From NCBI GenBank assembly GCA_030549775.1, contig CM060171.1:146402859-146466858 (forward strand): 64,000 nucleotides of DNA, written 5' to 3'. The stretch is from Tamarix chinensis. Lineage: Eukaryota > Streptophyta > Magnoliopsida > Caryophyllales > Tamaricaceae. The notes under the pieces were generated by a model. That model had not been told where the DNA came from. It saw only the letters and a list, made by a program, of their open reading frames with translations, and made no database searches. Positions within the stretch are counted from its first letter, which is position 1. Each line of letters opens with the position of its first letter. Shown one piece after another: positions 38,180 to 50,040 of the stretch. The position numbers were made by a program, and so were the translations under genes.

Positions 38180-38770
38180 AATTTTTAATGTTAATTCAAT
38201 TTTAATTATTATTATTGTAATTATTATTATTATGGTTATCAACTATAACCTAATTGCTAAATTTTGTTGACAGGTTTGGGAGTATTCTTGAGTTAGATAA
38301 ATTATTATTCTCGAATTTTAGTTATTTAATGGAATTATTACATGTTTACTGTTAAATAATAATTATATAATAATATAATAATATTATTATTATTATTATT
38401 ATAATTATTTAATTAATATTGTAATTATTTTAGGGGGGTTCGAAACCTAAAATCTTAATTAGGTCTCTCACCCTTGCATTTTATTACTATTATTAGCATT
38501 ATTTTCTATTATTAATATTATTATGGTTATTATTTTTACTGATTTAATATTCTTATAAGTATATATATTATTAACACTATTATTATTATCATTGAATAGT
38601 AACTTTATTATTTGGGCAGGCTCGAAAGCCCACTTTATGATTTTAAGATTTATTATTATTATTATATTATTATCATTATTATTATTAATTTACTAATGTT
38701 AGCATTATTAACAATATTTTATTTTAGTAATATTATCATTATCATTATTATTATTATCTTTACCAATATC
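38180..38770. repeat. TTA/ATT-rich simple sequence in the outer LTR
   Basis: The stretch is dominated by ATT/TTA trinucleotide runs with interruptions, consistent with a decayed microsatellite. Confidence 0.8.
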
Positions 38771-39224
38771 ATTTTAGGTGAAGGGTAGAAATCCTTATAC
38801 CACCATTCATTTAAACTACAACAATAGTATTCTATTAGTAGATTAGTAGTATTTTGTATAATCAATTATATTATAATATTATTTTAATTAAAAACCAAAT
38901 ATTAGGATAAGTTAGTGAATAATAATATGTTTAGGAGGGAATTTAAATTTTAGCTTTTCCCTTATAATAGGTAAAACTAGTCAAAGCCCTAAGGAGGCGT
39001 AAGAGCGTGCTCCAAGACCAGTATCGTTTTAGGTAAGGGTGTTACTAAGGCCATTTGTGTGTCTATATGCATTATGTGCTTCATATGCCATGTATTCTAT
39101 GTTTATCATTATTAATTATTTCATATGTGTTACAGAGTGGAGTTAAAGTATGTTGGTATGAATAAATTGTGGCATGAGACTTATGTGTATATTTACGTTA
39201 TTATTATTGTATGATGTGGCCTTA

Positions 39225-42200
39225 TGTAACACCCCCAAATTTCACTCCTGAAATTTTTTTTTGAAAGAATAAAGCGGAAGCTAGGAGAGAATTTGAGAAA
39301 TGTTACCGCCACATCTAACACAAGATAAATTTCAACCATCTATCTCATGTTAGATGCAAGGCTAAAACCTGTCAAACAATTAAATCCGAATTTTAAAAAC
39401 TTATCAGCGTACGAGAAATTAAAAGTCAATTACAAAGCCATTGGAAATTTAAATACAACACTTGTAACTTCCAAAGACGAATACAGTTGAACAAAACAAA
39501 TCCCGAAGGATTAATATCCGGATTGCCTACTCACTCAATTCAGGCCTTCTGCCCCAAAACAGTATCCAATCTTAAACCTGCACAAGAGGTCTGCTCCCCA
39601 CCATCAGTAGATCATCACAGGACCCATTCAACCAAGGTAGTATCAGTACGGGTCCAATACTGAGTAAATCCCACTACCCTATCTTATGGGAGAGACGTAA
39701 ACTATAACATCAAGTTCATATTGAATCATGGTACATTTACGTTGATATAATATTATGCATACTCAAAACCCACATCATAAGTCCTACCATACATATATAA
39801 TAACATGCGAAACATATATAACATTTATTTAAACATGTAAGTGTGGCAGCAAACATCTTAATCCAATAAGACATTCAGATAAACTAACCGAGCATTCATG
39901 GACAATATTAAACCAACCAATCAGGCATTTTCAGACAACACCAAACCAAACGAAGCCGAATCGAGTCCTCTGCTCGTGGAAACGAGCAGCATGTAGTAAT
40001 ACAGATAATAAAAGCCGGCTATGGTTCGGGTAGACTTATTCTTTAGATCTTTGGTAAATATAATCGATTCACACCATAGTCTTTATCGATTCATGTGAGT
40101 GCGGGAACCCCACTATTATAGCCGGTGGACCAGAAATCATGCAGGGCAAAACGCACCTGGCCACTATTATAGCCTGTGGACCGGTCATGCAGGGCAGAAC
40201 GCTCCTGGCCACTATTATTCGCCGGTGGACCGGTCTGGCCCCGACTCACATGATGTTTCACTATAATTAATTTGTGTCTTTCCCATGTCTTAATGTTATT
40301 ACGTTCGGTTTATTGAGCACGGAATCCCCCACTATTATAACCGGTGGACCGGAAATCATGCAGGGCAAAACGCGCCTGGCCACTATTATAGCCGGTGGAC
40401 CGGTCATGTAGGGCACCCCGGCCCTAACCACTATTATTCGCCGGTGGACCGGTCTGGGTCCGACTCAACATCTTCCTCTTTAAGTAATTAGTGTCTTAAC
40501 ATATCTTATTTGAAAGTACTTTACCCTTGACATGCATGACTAACTATATCCACACTTATCCTCGCAGGAGAGCCCGTCCCATATCTTGGGACTCTTGCGC
40601 CCCTTATCACACCTCGATATCCATTCCCTTTTACGCTTACTCAAAATGAAACCCAATTCCTAAGGGTGTGGGTTAAGGCCCAACACCTCGTGACATCAAA
40701 CTCCACCCGCTATTAGCCTCTAGGGTTTCCCTTGAAACCCTAGTTAAACCTATGACCTAAATTCCTCTTACTTCACTACTATTAATTCGTTTATCGTCAA
40801 ACACCTCATCTCATTTAGGTTCAATCCCAAATCATATCACTTTACTCATTGATTTCGTAGGTGATCGAAAAACCCTAGTTAGCCACTCCAAACCCTAGCA
40901 CATTTCTTCCCCCACAAGTAATCTCTCTACTTTTCATCTAACATTACTTACTTCCCATGACGCCCATACTCGTCCTCTGTGTATTAAATTTCCACTCTTA
41001 ACCCATCACTCTACTCTTCCGTAATTGTTCTTACTTCCACATTCTCCCCCATTTCATCCTTTCACCACACATCATATTATTAATATCCTAACATGCATGT
41101 CCTAGAGGGTCACGTCATAAAATATCACAAACACAATAGAACAATCATTACACACATGTCGTAAGGAATACATATAAGCATACATCGGCTCCAAGCTGCG
41201 CTACAAGTAATTAGTCATTTAAAACATAAGGTACACCACATGGCATAACACATGGTACACAAGGCACATAACACACACGCATAGTTATTCTTAGTCACAT
41301 TCTTACGAAACACCCATAAGTGGAGGTAAGTAGAAACTTACCTGGATCCGAAGCTAGCTAAGCGAGATAAGAGGGAGAGAGATCACTAGTTCGAGGATCC
41401 ACAATAAAGCTTTCCTAGATTACATCGAAACTAAGTTAGAAACTATCCTATCGATCAATAATTTCAACTATTATAATTTAATCGATACAAGAGACACAAA
41501 ATATTTTTCTTGGAAAACGTGTCCAAAACTTAGGACTTAAAAGCATAGCTCTATTAAGATTAAAGATTAAATATCAATCAAAACGAATTAATACAATTAC
41601 ACTTATGACATTTCAAACTAGTTTGGAAAGCCCGAGGAAGATAATCGATCATAAGATAATTTATCAAAGATAACTTGTTCATTAAGTTTTACAACTAAAT
41701 AGGTAAACCAACCATTTGCATAGAACCAAATCCAAGCCGATTAGTTTAAACATAACTTAAATGACTTAAAACCCAAACATAGAAATCGATTAGATAAAAG
41801 ACGCATAGCAAAATCGATTTTATAAAACAATCCCCGAAGGTTAGGGTTTTTAATACCTAAACCACGAATCGGCCAAATCGCTTTGATTACCTCAAATTGA
41901 TAATTTTTAAGACACAATTCAATCAATTTTAGATAAATCTAGATAATCAATTTCAACAAAAAAATCTTCCGATTAATCAATTCCAGATGATCAATTTTCA
42001 AAATTAGGGTTTTAAAGCCCACGATATAAACTCAAGTAATTCAAATAAATTAATTCTAATTAAAGGTATTGAAATACAATTAGGATCATTTCAACTACTT
42101 TTATAAATTTAATTTTAGCAAAACAACTATACCAATAACTAATTTCATAATCTCACTTAAAATCTAGGGTTTTAGGCCCGAAAATATAATTCGGTAAAAT

Positions 42201-44185
42201 TCTATAAATTTAATCAGATTGAATGTTTAGAAATGCAATTAAACACATGTTATAACATATCAAATAATCAATTGATCAAAATCAATAAAAGAAATACCCA
42301 ATTTAGCACAATTAGGGTTTTTGGGCCCGGAACGCAAATCCGATCAATTCTTGCCAAAACATATAAATTGATGGTTCAGAAATGTAATTAAATATATTCT
42401 AATGTAATTTATATAGTCAATTGAATAAAATAATCTGATTACACAATTCAATTTAAACCCGCGGGAGTTTTGACCTAAAAGTCCAATTCCGGTCAATTAC
42501 GCACAATTTTCCCAAATCAACACTTCCAATATAAAATTAAATACATTTTAAACGATACTATAAAATCAATTGAGCGGAACGGCTCAATTATACGACCCAA
42601 TTTCATTACACCCAAAATTTGATATAGGAATCAAATTCTGATAAAACCTGCATAAATTTCTCAAATTGACGGTTCCAAAATGAAATTGGATACATTTTAA
42701 AACATATTGTATAATAAATTTATCAAAAATAGCTAAATCGGACGGATCCGAAAAATTCGGGCATAACCCGGCCAAAAATCCAATTTTTCTAAAATTCCAA
42801 CACAACCACACAATTAGCCTATCCAAATCAATCTTACAGCACATATATACATAAACAAACAATCAATTTAGCTTTTCATAAGATAACTCATACTCAATTA
42901 ATCAAATATATATATTAGGGTTTTCGGAAATTTATACCGAATGAAATCAACACAATCGGGACAAGAAAATGCCGGAGAAGCTTCGTCGGGGAACGAGGGT
43001 GGCTCTCCGGTCATCGCCCGAGCTCACCATGGCCGGACGGCGGCTCGCCGCCGCTGCTGCTCCTGCACTGCTTTCGGTGGTCGAGTTGGCTGTTGCGCGG
43101 CTTCAGCTGTGGCTACTGTTGTGTCGCCGGAGGTCGCATCGTGGCTGGCAGCCGACGGTCGACGAAGGAGGAGACAGAAGCTGGGGAGAGGAGGTGGCTG
43201 GGGTGCGAACAGGGATAACGCACAGGGTAGGGGAGTCGGGGAGCAGGGGCAGGGAAAGAGAAGAGAGAAAGAAAAAGAAGAGAGGGGGGGTCGGGTACCG
43301 ACGGGTTGGGTCTCTTTTTTTTTCTTTTTTCTTTTTACAAATTCACCTAAAACAAAATACTTAAGTTTAAAAATTATTATTGGAATATTTTATCTAAAAT
43401 TTATTAAACGAAAATTATTTCGAAACGATCCAAACGCTTAGAATTAATAAAAGTTATATAAAGAATTTCGGAAACATTTTCGAAAGAATTTATCAACGAA
43501 CGTAAAAATTTATATTATTTATATAAATACATTATAAGACCCCGAAATAATATTTAAAAACATATAATAAAATATTTAAGTAAAATTCTAACAAACCGAG
43601 ACTAATGTAAATAATTTCCGAAATCGGTTTTTCGTAAATCAAAAAGCATAAAACAGAAGAAAATTAATTCCATAAAGAAATTCATAAATAAACTCTGAAA
43701 ATCTTTTTAATTTAAAACTTCCCAAAAATTATTAACGATTCCCGGAATGAATAAATTTAAAGTCAGAAATATTTTCGACGGATAAATTCATTAAAATAAC
43801 TTTAACTATTTAAACAGAAATTCTATAACTTAAATAATATATTTCGTTAACGAAATATAACTTCAAAACAAAGCCATAATCACATGACGAAGTTATAATC
43901 GAAAACGAATTTAAAATATTAAAAATCAAAATACGAGAAAGAACGGGAATATATATTTTTAACCGAGACTCGAACTCATAAGAATATAATAAAATCATTG
44001 TCGTTAACGAATTTATCTAGAATGGTTCGCAACGACAACGATTAATTAAATTCAAATATGAATTCGAAATCGTCGATAAATCCATAAAACGAATCAAAAT
44101 TAAAATAATTAAATATTTGCATCAAATTACATTAATCAAATCATTAAACTTAATAATTTGGATTTTTAAAATACGGGGTATTACA
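39225..44185 (-). mobile_element. Inner long LTR inserted in inverted orientation (4961 bp)
   Basis: It begins TGTAACACCCCC and ends GGGGTATTACA, with CCTTA on both sides (39220-39224 and 44186-44190). Its right-to-left order mirrors the outer copy: terminal GGGTGTTACA block, CCGGTGGACCGG motif array (40105-40465), CCCTAGGGTTT-like region, TATA-like box near 42930 and GC-rich tract (42960-43310). It is therefore the same family inserted backwards into the outer copy. No internal retroviral-type coding was found, so it too looks like a solo LTR. The Arg/Gly-rich open frames at 42941-43441 come from the GC-rich tract and are not supported as a gene. Confidence 0.78.
40105..40465 (-). repeat. 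Array of six CCGGTGGACCGG motif units in the inner LTR
   Basis: Units start at about 40105, 40161, 40208, 40328, 40380 and 40429 and share CCACTATTAT followed by GCCGGTGGACCGG. The last part is self-complementary (CCGGT-GG-ACCGG). Units are arranged as two blocks of three, about 223 bp apart, with ATGCAGGGC linkers. Related units occur at 31155-31400 and 44735-45075. Confidence 0.85.
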
Positions 44186-44199
44186 CCTTAAGACATGCA

Positions 44200-44640
44200 T
44201 GTTAGGGTTGTAAAGTAATGATGGGGAGTGTAACAATGTGGTGTTAGGATTTTGCATGAAATGGTATGGTGCTAGGATTTGCATGAAATGGCATGATGTT
44301 AGGGATTACATGGAAGCATGTCTACGTGGAGCTAGGGTTTGCATATGAATTAGGGTTTGCATGGAAGTGTGGTATACGTGGAGCTAGGGTTTGCATATGA
44401 ATTAGGGTTTGCATGGAAGCGTGGTATACGTGGAGCTAGGGTTTGCATATGAATTAGGATTTGTATGGAAGCAGGGTATACATGGAGCTAGGGTTGCATG
44501 GAGTAGGGTTTGCATGGGGGCTAGAGTTTGCATGGAAGTGTGGGTTATGTGGAGTTAAGGTTTACATAGAGTAGGGTTTGCACGGAGGCTAGGGTTTGCA
44601 TGGAAGTGTGGGCTACGTAAAGCTAGGGTTTGCATGGAGT
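44200..44640 (+). repeat. 52-bp minisatellite carrying TAGGGTTT (telo-box) motifs
   Basis: Units beginning GGAGCTAGGGTTTGCAT start at 44328, 44380, 44432 and 44484, an exact 52-bp period. More diverged units lie on each side. TAGGGTTT occurs about nine times in the region. It lies in the outer LTR directly right of the inner insertion. Confidence 0.85.
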
Positions 44641-44734
44641 TAGTAATGCATATTTGGGCAAATGTTTGTAAATGACAAATGTTTATGAATAAAATATTTA
44701 AGACATTAATTATTTAAAGTGGAAGATATTGAGA

Positions 44735-45075
44735 TGGGACCAGCCAATCCACCGGTCAAGAATAATGGTTAGGGTTTTACCCTATATGTGACTGATCCAT
44801 CGGTTATAATAGTGGTTAGGACATGAGGTCCTATATGTGACCGACCCACCGGTTATAATAGTGGGGGATCCGCAGCTCAATAAATACAAACCAGAGTTGT
44901 CAATGCTATTAAAAGATACTAATTACTTACAGTGGAATACCATGCGAGTAGGAACCAAGCCGATCCATCGGTTAGGAATAGTGGTTAGGGTTATGTGACC
45001 GATCCACCAGTAATAATAGTGGTTAGAGCATGATGCTCTATGTGTGACCAACCCACAGTTTATAATAGTGGGGTG
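44735..45075 (+). repeat. CCACCGGTTATAATAGTGG motif array in the outer LTR
   Basis: Six versions of GAYCCAYCGGTTATAATAGTGG occur in two blocks of three. This is the reverse-complement counterpart of the array in the inner LTR, with substitutions. Confidence 0.8.
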
Positions 45076-45838
45076 TTCCTGTACTCGCATGGATTTGATA
45101 AAAGGCATGGTGTGTATCGACTTACGATGAAAGAAAGATTAAATAATTAATCTAGACCTTTTGGGCCTTATGTGTGGGCTCGTTGATTATTGGCTATGGA
45201 TTTCATTATATGCTTCTATATATCACATGTGTGGGTTTGTAAAGGTATGTTGATCATTATCCTGCATGATTTGATGTGTTATGTGTCGGCGTTAGTGCTC
45301 GGTTACCTTACTTAGTACGTAGCATACTGATCACCCGTTTCATGGGTGCTGCTCATTCCCACGAGTAGAAGGCCCTTTTTGACCTTGTGCAGGTGGGCGA
45401 GACATCAGTCGGGGTTGTGGGTTGAGCTTGTTTTGGCTCAAGGTTCGAGAGTTGTGGCCATATTATTATGCTATGTATTTCCTTTTTATTAGTTCCTTTG
45501 TATCGGATTTATCCATTTGGATCTATTACCTTGTATTGAGTATTTCAAATGATTATTTTATCGGTTGTAAGTTTAGTTCTCTTTCAAAATGAATGATAAT
45601 TCTTCGCACGTACTCTGATTTCTTTGTTATGATCTTTGAATTCATTTTGTGAACTATTTGTTTGAGCTTAATAATAATCCCTTCTTAGCCTTAGCACTTG
45701 GTACTAAAACGGTAGGAGAGAACCAGTTTGGTACTAAGTGTGGCGGTAACATCCCTAGAATTCATGAGTTTTAAATTAAGTATTTTAATTACTTGCGTTT
45801 TAAAAAAAAAATAGTGAATTTTGGGGTGTTACAATAAA

Positions 45839-46524
45839 TCACCAACAACAACTATAATCCCAACACTCTATGGACCAAAAGTAAAGGTAAAAATCATTTA
45901 TGGTAACAAAAGTCACATATGACCGATGAGGAAACGAGGAATTGGCAATTGTATTAAGTTAAGAACATACTAATTGAAGTATTGTCTCCCATGTATTCAA
46001 AGTCGATCGACACCAAAATATATTTCAAAAGGAAAATTTCATGAATAATATTATATGAATAGATTATGTTAGTATGAATGCATCAAAGAAATAATATTAA
46101 AAGATATTGAGTTTACCATCAATGTCCATGCCATTTCTTCATTATCTAAACTTATAAAGGGGACAAATAAAATGATTATTTAATATTAACTGATGAGCTA
46201 CAACCATCTCATATTATATACCCCTTTAAATATTTTAAATTATTTTATGTGAGAGTTGACCTTAAACTAGAGGGAAGACATTTTTGTTTGTGATTTGATT
46301 TGGATCCACGCTTGTTCCTATTGATTCCCACGGTATTCCTTCTCCATTTATTGGTACACCATTACCTAATCTTATTTAACAAAAAAAACACACAAGATAA
46401 GAAACACACGAACTCGTCAAGGGAAAGGGAACAACAAATTAGAAAATATAAAGATGTAACAAATGTGGGGAATACAAGGAAGCACCAATGATGAATTGTA
46501 ATCAACAAACATTAACTGGTAAAC
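45839..46524. other. Intergenic AT-rich spacer
   Basis: No coding sequence or element termini were recognised between the outer LTR and the next tandem array. The 63-codon open frame at 46300-46491 has no recognisable features. Confidence 0.4.
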
Positions 46525-46870
46525 CTTCCCCTATTCTAGTGGCTCGATAAGTTACATAGTCTTTCAAAGGCATTTTATTCAAATCAAACAGTAAGCAATG
46601 TATAAATCATAAAAAAAACATGCATATGTGTAAGATATATGCAACTTCCCCTATTCTAGTGGCTTGATAAGTTACATAGTCTTTCAGAGGAATTTTATTC
46701 AAATCAAACAGGAAGCAATGTATAAATCATAAAAAAAACATGCTTATAAATCATAAACCTTCCCCTATTCTAGTGGCTCGATAAGTTACATAGTCTTTCA
46801 GAGGCATTTTATTCAAATCAAACAAGAAGCAATGTATAAATCATAAAAAAAAACATGCATATGTGTAAGA
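46525..46870. repeat. Three-copy tandem repeat (unit about 114-120 bp)
   Basis: The phrase cttcccctattctagtggct starts at 46525, 46645 and 46759. It is followed each time by gataagttacatagtctttc and attcaaatcaaacag. The copies are nearly identical, so the amplification is fairly recent. Confidence 0.9.
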
Positions 46871-47173
46871 TATATTATATATCTTTTAAAGGAGGCATTT
46901 TGTAAAGGTAAAAATAAAATAAAATATGCTATAGTATGCGACATATGAATAAATTAATTACACAAGTAGAGTAGTAAGATGAACCACTAATATGAATAAG
47001 TTCAATGACACAATGTTATAGAGTAGAAACCACATCAATATATATTGGACCTTAAGTATAATTCCCTTAAAATGAAATATGTATAGTTGCTTATACTTAT
47101 AAACCAATATCCCGCAAGTATAGAGTATTTTTTATTAAAAAATAAATTATCTTTAAATTAAGCAAGAGATACT

Positions 47174-47760
47174 GATACGGGCCCCGCCTAGCAATTAGAT
47201 ATCATCACGCCAAACGGGCCCTACTTAGAATCTCAAGGCGTAATCACCCAGGACTAGCTAATATGGACCCCCAAGGGGTAATCCCCCAAGAAGAGCCCTG
47301 ACTCTACCCAAATTGTCCAAAGATCCCCTCAGTAACCGATGTGGGAGCAGATTACCCACCCCCTCTAAGACTATAAGTCTTCGTGTTGCCTATGTCGGCG
47401 ATCGACACGCAAGACTATACATCTTTGTGTTGCCTCTGGTCAGTGATCGGCATGAGAAGGAGGTTTCAACTGAGGTTAGGCTCTAATACCAGATGATACG
47501 GGCCCCACCTAGCGATTAGATATCATCATGCCAAACGGGCCTTACCCGGAACCCCAAGGCGTAATTGCCTAGGACCAGCTAATATGGACCCCAAAGGGAT
47601 AATCCCCCTAAAGACCCTAGGGTTAATCCCCCGAGAAAGACCCTAACTCCACCCAAAATCTAGTTCAAGAGTGGAGGGTTGACTCCCCTAAATAAATTGT
47701 CCAAATATTCGCTCAGTAACCGATGTGGGATCACATCAGATACCTAGTGTCAGTAATGGA
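47174..47760. repeat. Two-copy tandem repeat (period about 321 bp)
   Basis: GATACGGGCCCC starts at 47174 and 47495. Shared phrases in order are gattagatatcatca, gccaaacgggcc, aaggcgtaat, agctaatatggacccc and cagtaaccgatgtggga. The second copy has an extra piece around 47610-47690. It resembles dispersed plant repeats that contain CTCTAATACCAGATGATACG, but the family is unknown. Confidence 0.8.
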
Positions 47761-48532
47761 ATTTATTTATTTACATAAAGATACAAGTGATCATTATTTA
47801 AGTAAAGATATAATCTAACATATAAATGCCCACTAATTATTTAAACCAACATAAATGAGATTACAACAACAATATTAGGGCCTCCTCTACTCTATCCACT
47901 GATTAATTATAATTAGTAAATGTAGATGTTGTCATTCATTGAGTATGTTGATGGATAAAAATATATTCCTGATTGTATACTAGCAAACAGAACTCTTCTT
48001 TCACCATAAAGTACTGCTGAACGTAATGGTTCCCAATGTTTTCAAATGAGAACAAGGCAATGACATTTGGATCTTTAGTATGTAGAGGGGTTAACACTTA
48101 ACAAGTAGGAAAAAATTATTATTTTTTTGCAACCATGACTAACCAGAGAGATTAGTAAATTAAGATTTAATTAAACCACCATCAACAAGTGAAATCTCAT
48201 TTAATTAACCAAAAAAACTGATAAATCAAGTTAAATGTAAACAAGAAACAACACATCCACATAAACTAAGATTAAATGCTTCTTTGTTGGGCTAGTAGTA
48301 GAGAACTTGTCCTTCAACATTTGCTTTGCCTTCTCATATATTTTATCCTTTGGTGATTCTAGAACACTAATGTTGAACATCTTTAGTGTTCTCCTTCAAA
48401 AGGGAAGTGACTTCAACATGATGTGTCTCATCCTAAAAATAATTAATGATATGATGCATCAATATTTATAAACTTTGCATGTGAGCATTAAGCGAATGTC
48501 TACTATTTTGGAATTACAACATTTGATGTTAT
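47761..48532. other. Spacer with a short coding-like stretch on the minus strand
   Basis: Around 48385-48290 (minus) a frame reads NISVLESPKDKIYEKAKQML and continues with KDKFSTTSP. Its composition looks protein-like, but no family is recognised and flanking frames are broken. The rest is AT-rich and featureless. Confidence 0.3.
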
Positions 48533-49400
48533 ATTTATTAAAATTACAAATCGTCGGCACTTTTCTCCATTTTGACAAAGAATCTTGACTCCTAGTTAAG
48601 ACAATTCAAGAAACCCAATAGTAGAAGAATTAAAGAATCGATTATTGAGTGTTGAAAATAAATATTTCTAACAACGACACATACTTAAGTATATGTGTGA
48701 TAATATTTCAATCTCACCTGGCATTGGAAAATCCTCAAACAACCTAGCCATATTAGTAGGGTTAATGGTTTTTTAGGAAACAAAATATGGAAGTGGACCT
48801 TTGGCAGTGACAACAAATACAACTCCACGACATCAATTAAATCTATAAGTTTTTGTTTGTTTGGTTGTTTTTTTTGTTTGAAAATTCCTCTTTTATATCT
48901 TGATACAAATAATGTATATGCTGAGGTGTTGAGTAAAAAAAAAAATTATGTTTTAGGATATTTTTTTTATTCCTTTTTTCAATTGTATTCATTAACCCTT
49001 GAACTTAAACATGTTACAACCTTTTTTAGAATTTTTTATTCTTCTTGAGACGAGTAACATTAATATGTTATCTTTATTAAAATTAAAAATCTGCATCACT
49101 TTTCTCCATTTTGATGAAGAAGATTGGCCTTAGTTAAGACAATTCAATAAAGTCAAAAGTAGAAGAAATTAAAGAATTTATTGTTGAGTACTGAAAGTAA
49201 ATATTTCTGACAACGACGTGCACTTCAATATATATGTAATAATGTTTCGTCTTCACTTGGTGTTGGAGAATCCTTCAACCATCTAGCCATCTCAATAGGG
49301 TCAATGGTCTATTAGGAAAAAAAATATGGAATTAAACCTTCGGTGGTGACAACAAACACAACTCTGTGACATCAATTAAATCTATAAGTTTTTGCTTGTT
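48533..49400. repeat. Direct duplication of about 330 bp (copies 538 bp apart)
   Basis: About 48533-48860 and 49071-49400 share, in order, acttttctccattttga, ttaagacaattcaa, agtagaagaa, aatatttct, acaacgac, caacctagccat / ccatctagccat, and gacatcaattaaatctataa. Divergence is visible but the order is fully kept. Pieces of the minus strand (for example a MARLFEDFPMPGE-like frame near 48755-48710) hint at decayed coding, unidentified. Confidence 0.75.
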
Positions 49401-49824
49401 CATTTATTTTTTGTAAGTTCATCTTCTACATCATGATAAAAAAATTATAGATGATGTTACCATTTTCTAAGTGCAATACTTAATAGGGATGTAAACGGGA
49501 CGGGTTTTACCCGATATCCGACGGATAAAACCCAACAGATATATAAACGGATATGGATAAACGGGTTCGGGTACGGATACGGGTATGGAGAAAAAAAATC
49601 TGTCGGGTTCGGGTACGGATACGGGTAATGGGTCTCCATATCCGTACCCGTATCCATATCCGTTTTAATACCCGTCGGATAAAATCCGATATAAAATTAC
49701 CTTTTTACCCCTCATATATATAACATATTCAATATATTCAGTAAGGTTATAATAGTAATTAAGTTAAATTAAACAATTAAATTTAACTTATCTAATATCT
49801 ATCTGCCAAACCCTATCTATCAAC

Positions 49825-50040
49825 TATCCCAATTCCATTTCGTTTGAATCGTTTCGCCGCCCCGCCCCTGTAACCTGTTTTGCTTTTGCGCTGTTGCTGT
49901 TCTTGTTCGACAGAATCGACACTTCGAGTAAGTATCCCAATTCCATTTCGTTTGAATCATTTCGCCGCCCCGCCCCTGTAACCTGTTTGGCTGTTTTGCG
50001 CCATTGCTGTTCTTGTTCGACAGAATCGACACTTCGACAG
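49825..50040 (+). repeat. 108-bp tandem duplication in the transposon leader exon
   Basis: The unit starting TATCCCAATTCCATTTCG occurs at 49825 and 49933, each ending near ttcgacagaatcgacacttc. The second copy has a small insertion. A GT donor follows at 50216 (ATTAG|GTGATT), so the region is probably the 5' untranslated exon of the transposase gene. Confidence 0.85.

Larger units (their letters stand above)
36602..45833 (+). mobile_element. Outer long LTR (solo-LTR-like, about 4.27 kb without the insertion)
   Basis: It begins TGAAATGCCCC and ends GGGGTGTTACA, with identical ATAAA on both sides (36597-36601 and 45834-45838). A TG...CA element with a 5-bp duplication is the signature of an LTR. 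Removing the inner insertion and its duplicated target leaves 4266 bp. I found no primer-binding site, gag or pol inside, so a solo LTR is the simplest reading. Layout: AT-rich U3, GC-rich pyrimidine tract (37020-37610), TATA box (37652), TTA-rich stretch (38180-38770), minisatellite (44200-44640) and repeated CCGGTGG-type motifs (44735-45075). LTRs of several kilobases are known in the Tat/Ogre branch of Ty3/gypsy; lineage here is inference. Confidence 0.75.

Noticed and set aside
42941..43441. Two overlapping plus-strand open frames of 131 and 166 codons, rich in Arg, Gly and Ala
   Set aside because: They lie in the GC-rich tract of the inner LTR, antisense to its transcription. The outer copy has no matching frame, and the composition follows base content. 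No domain is recognisable.
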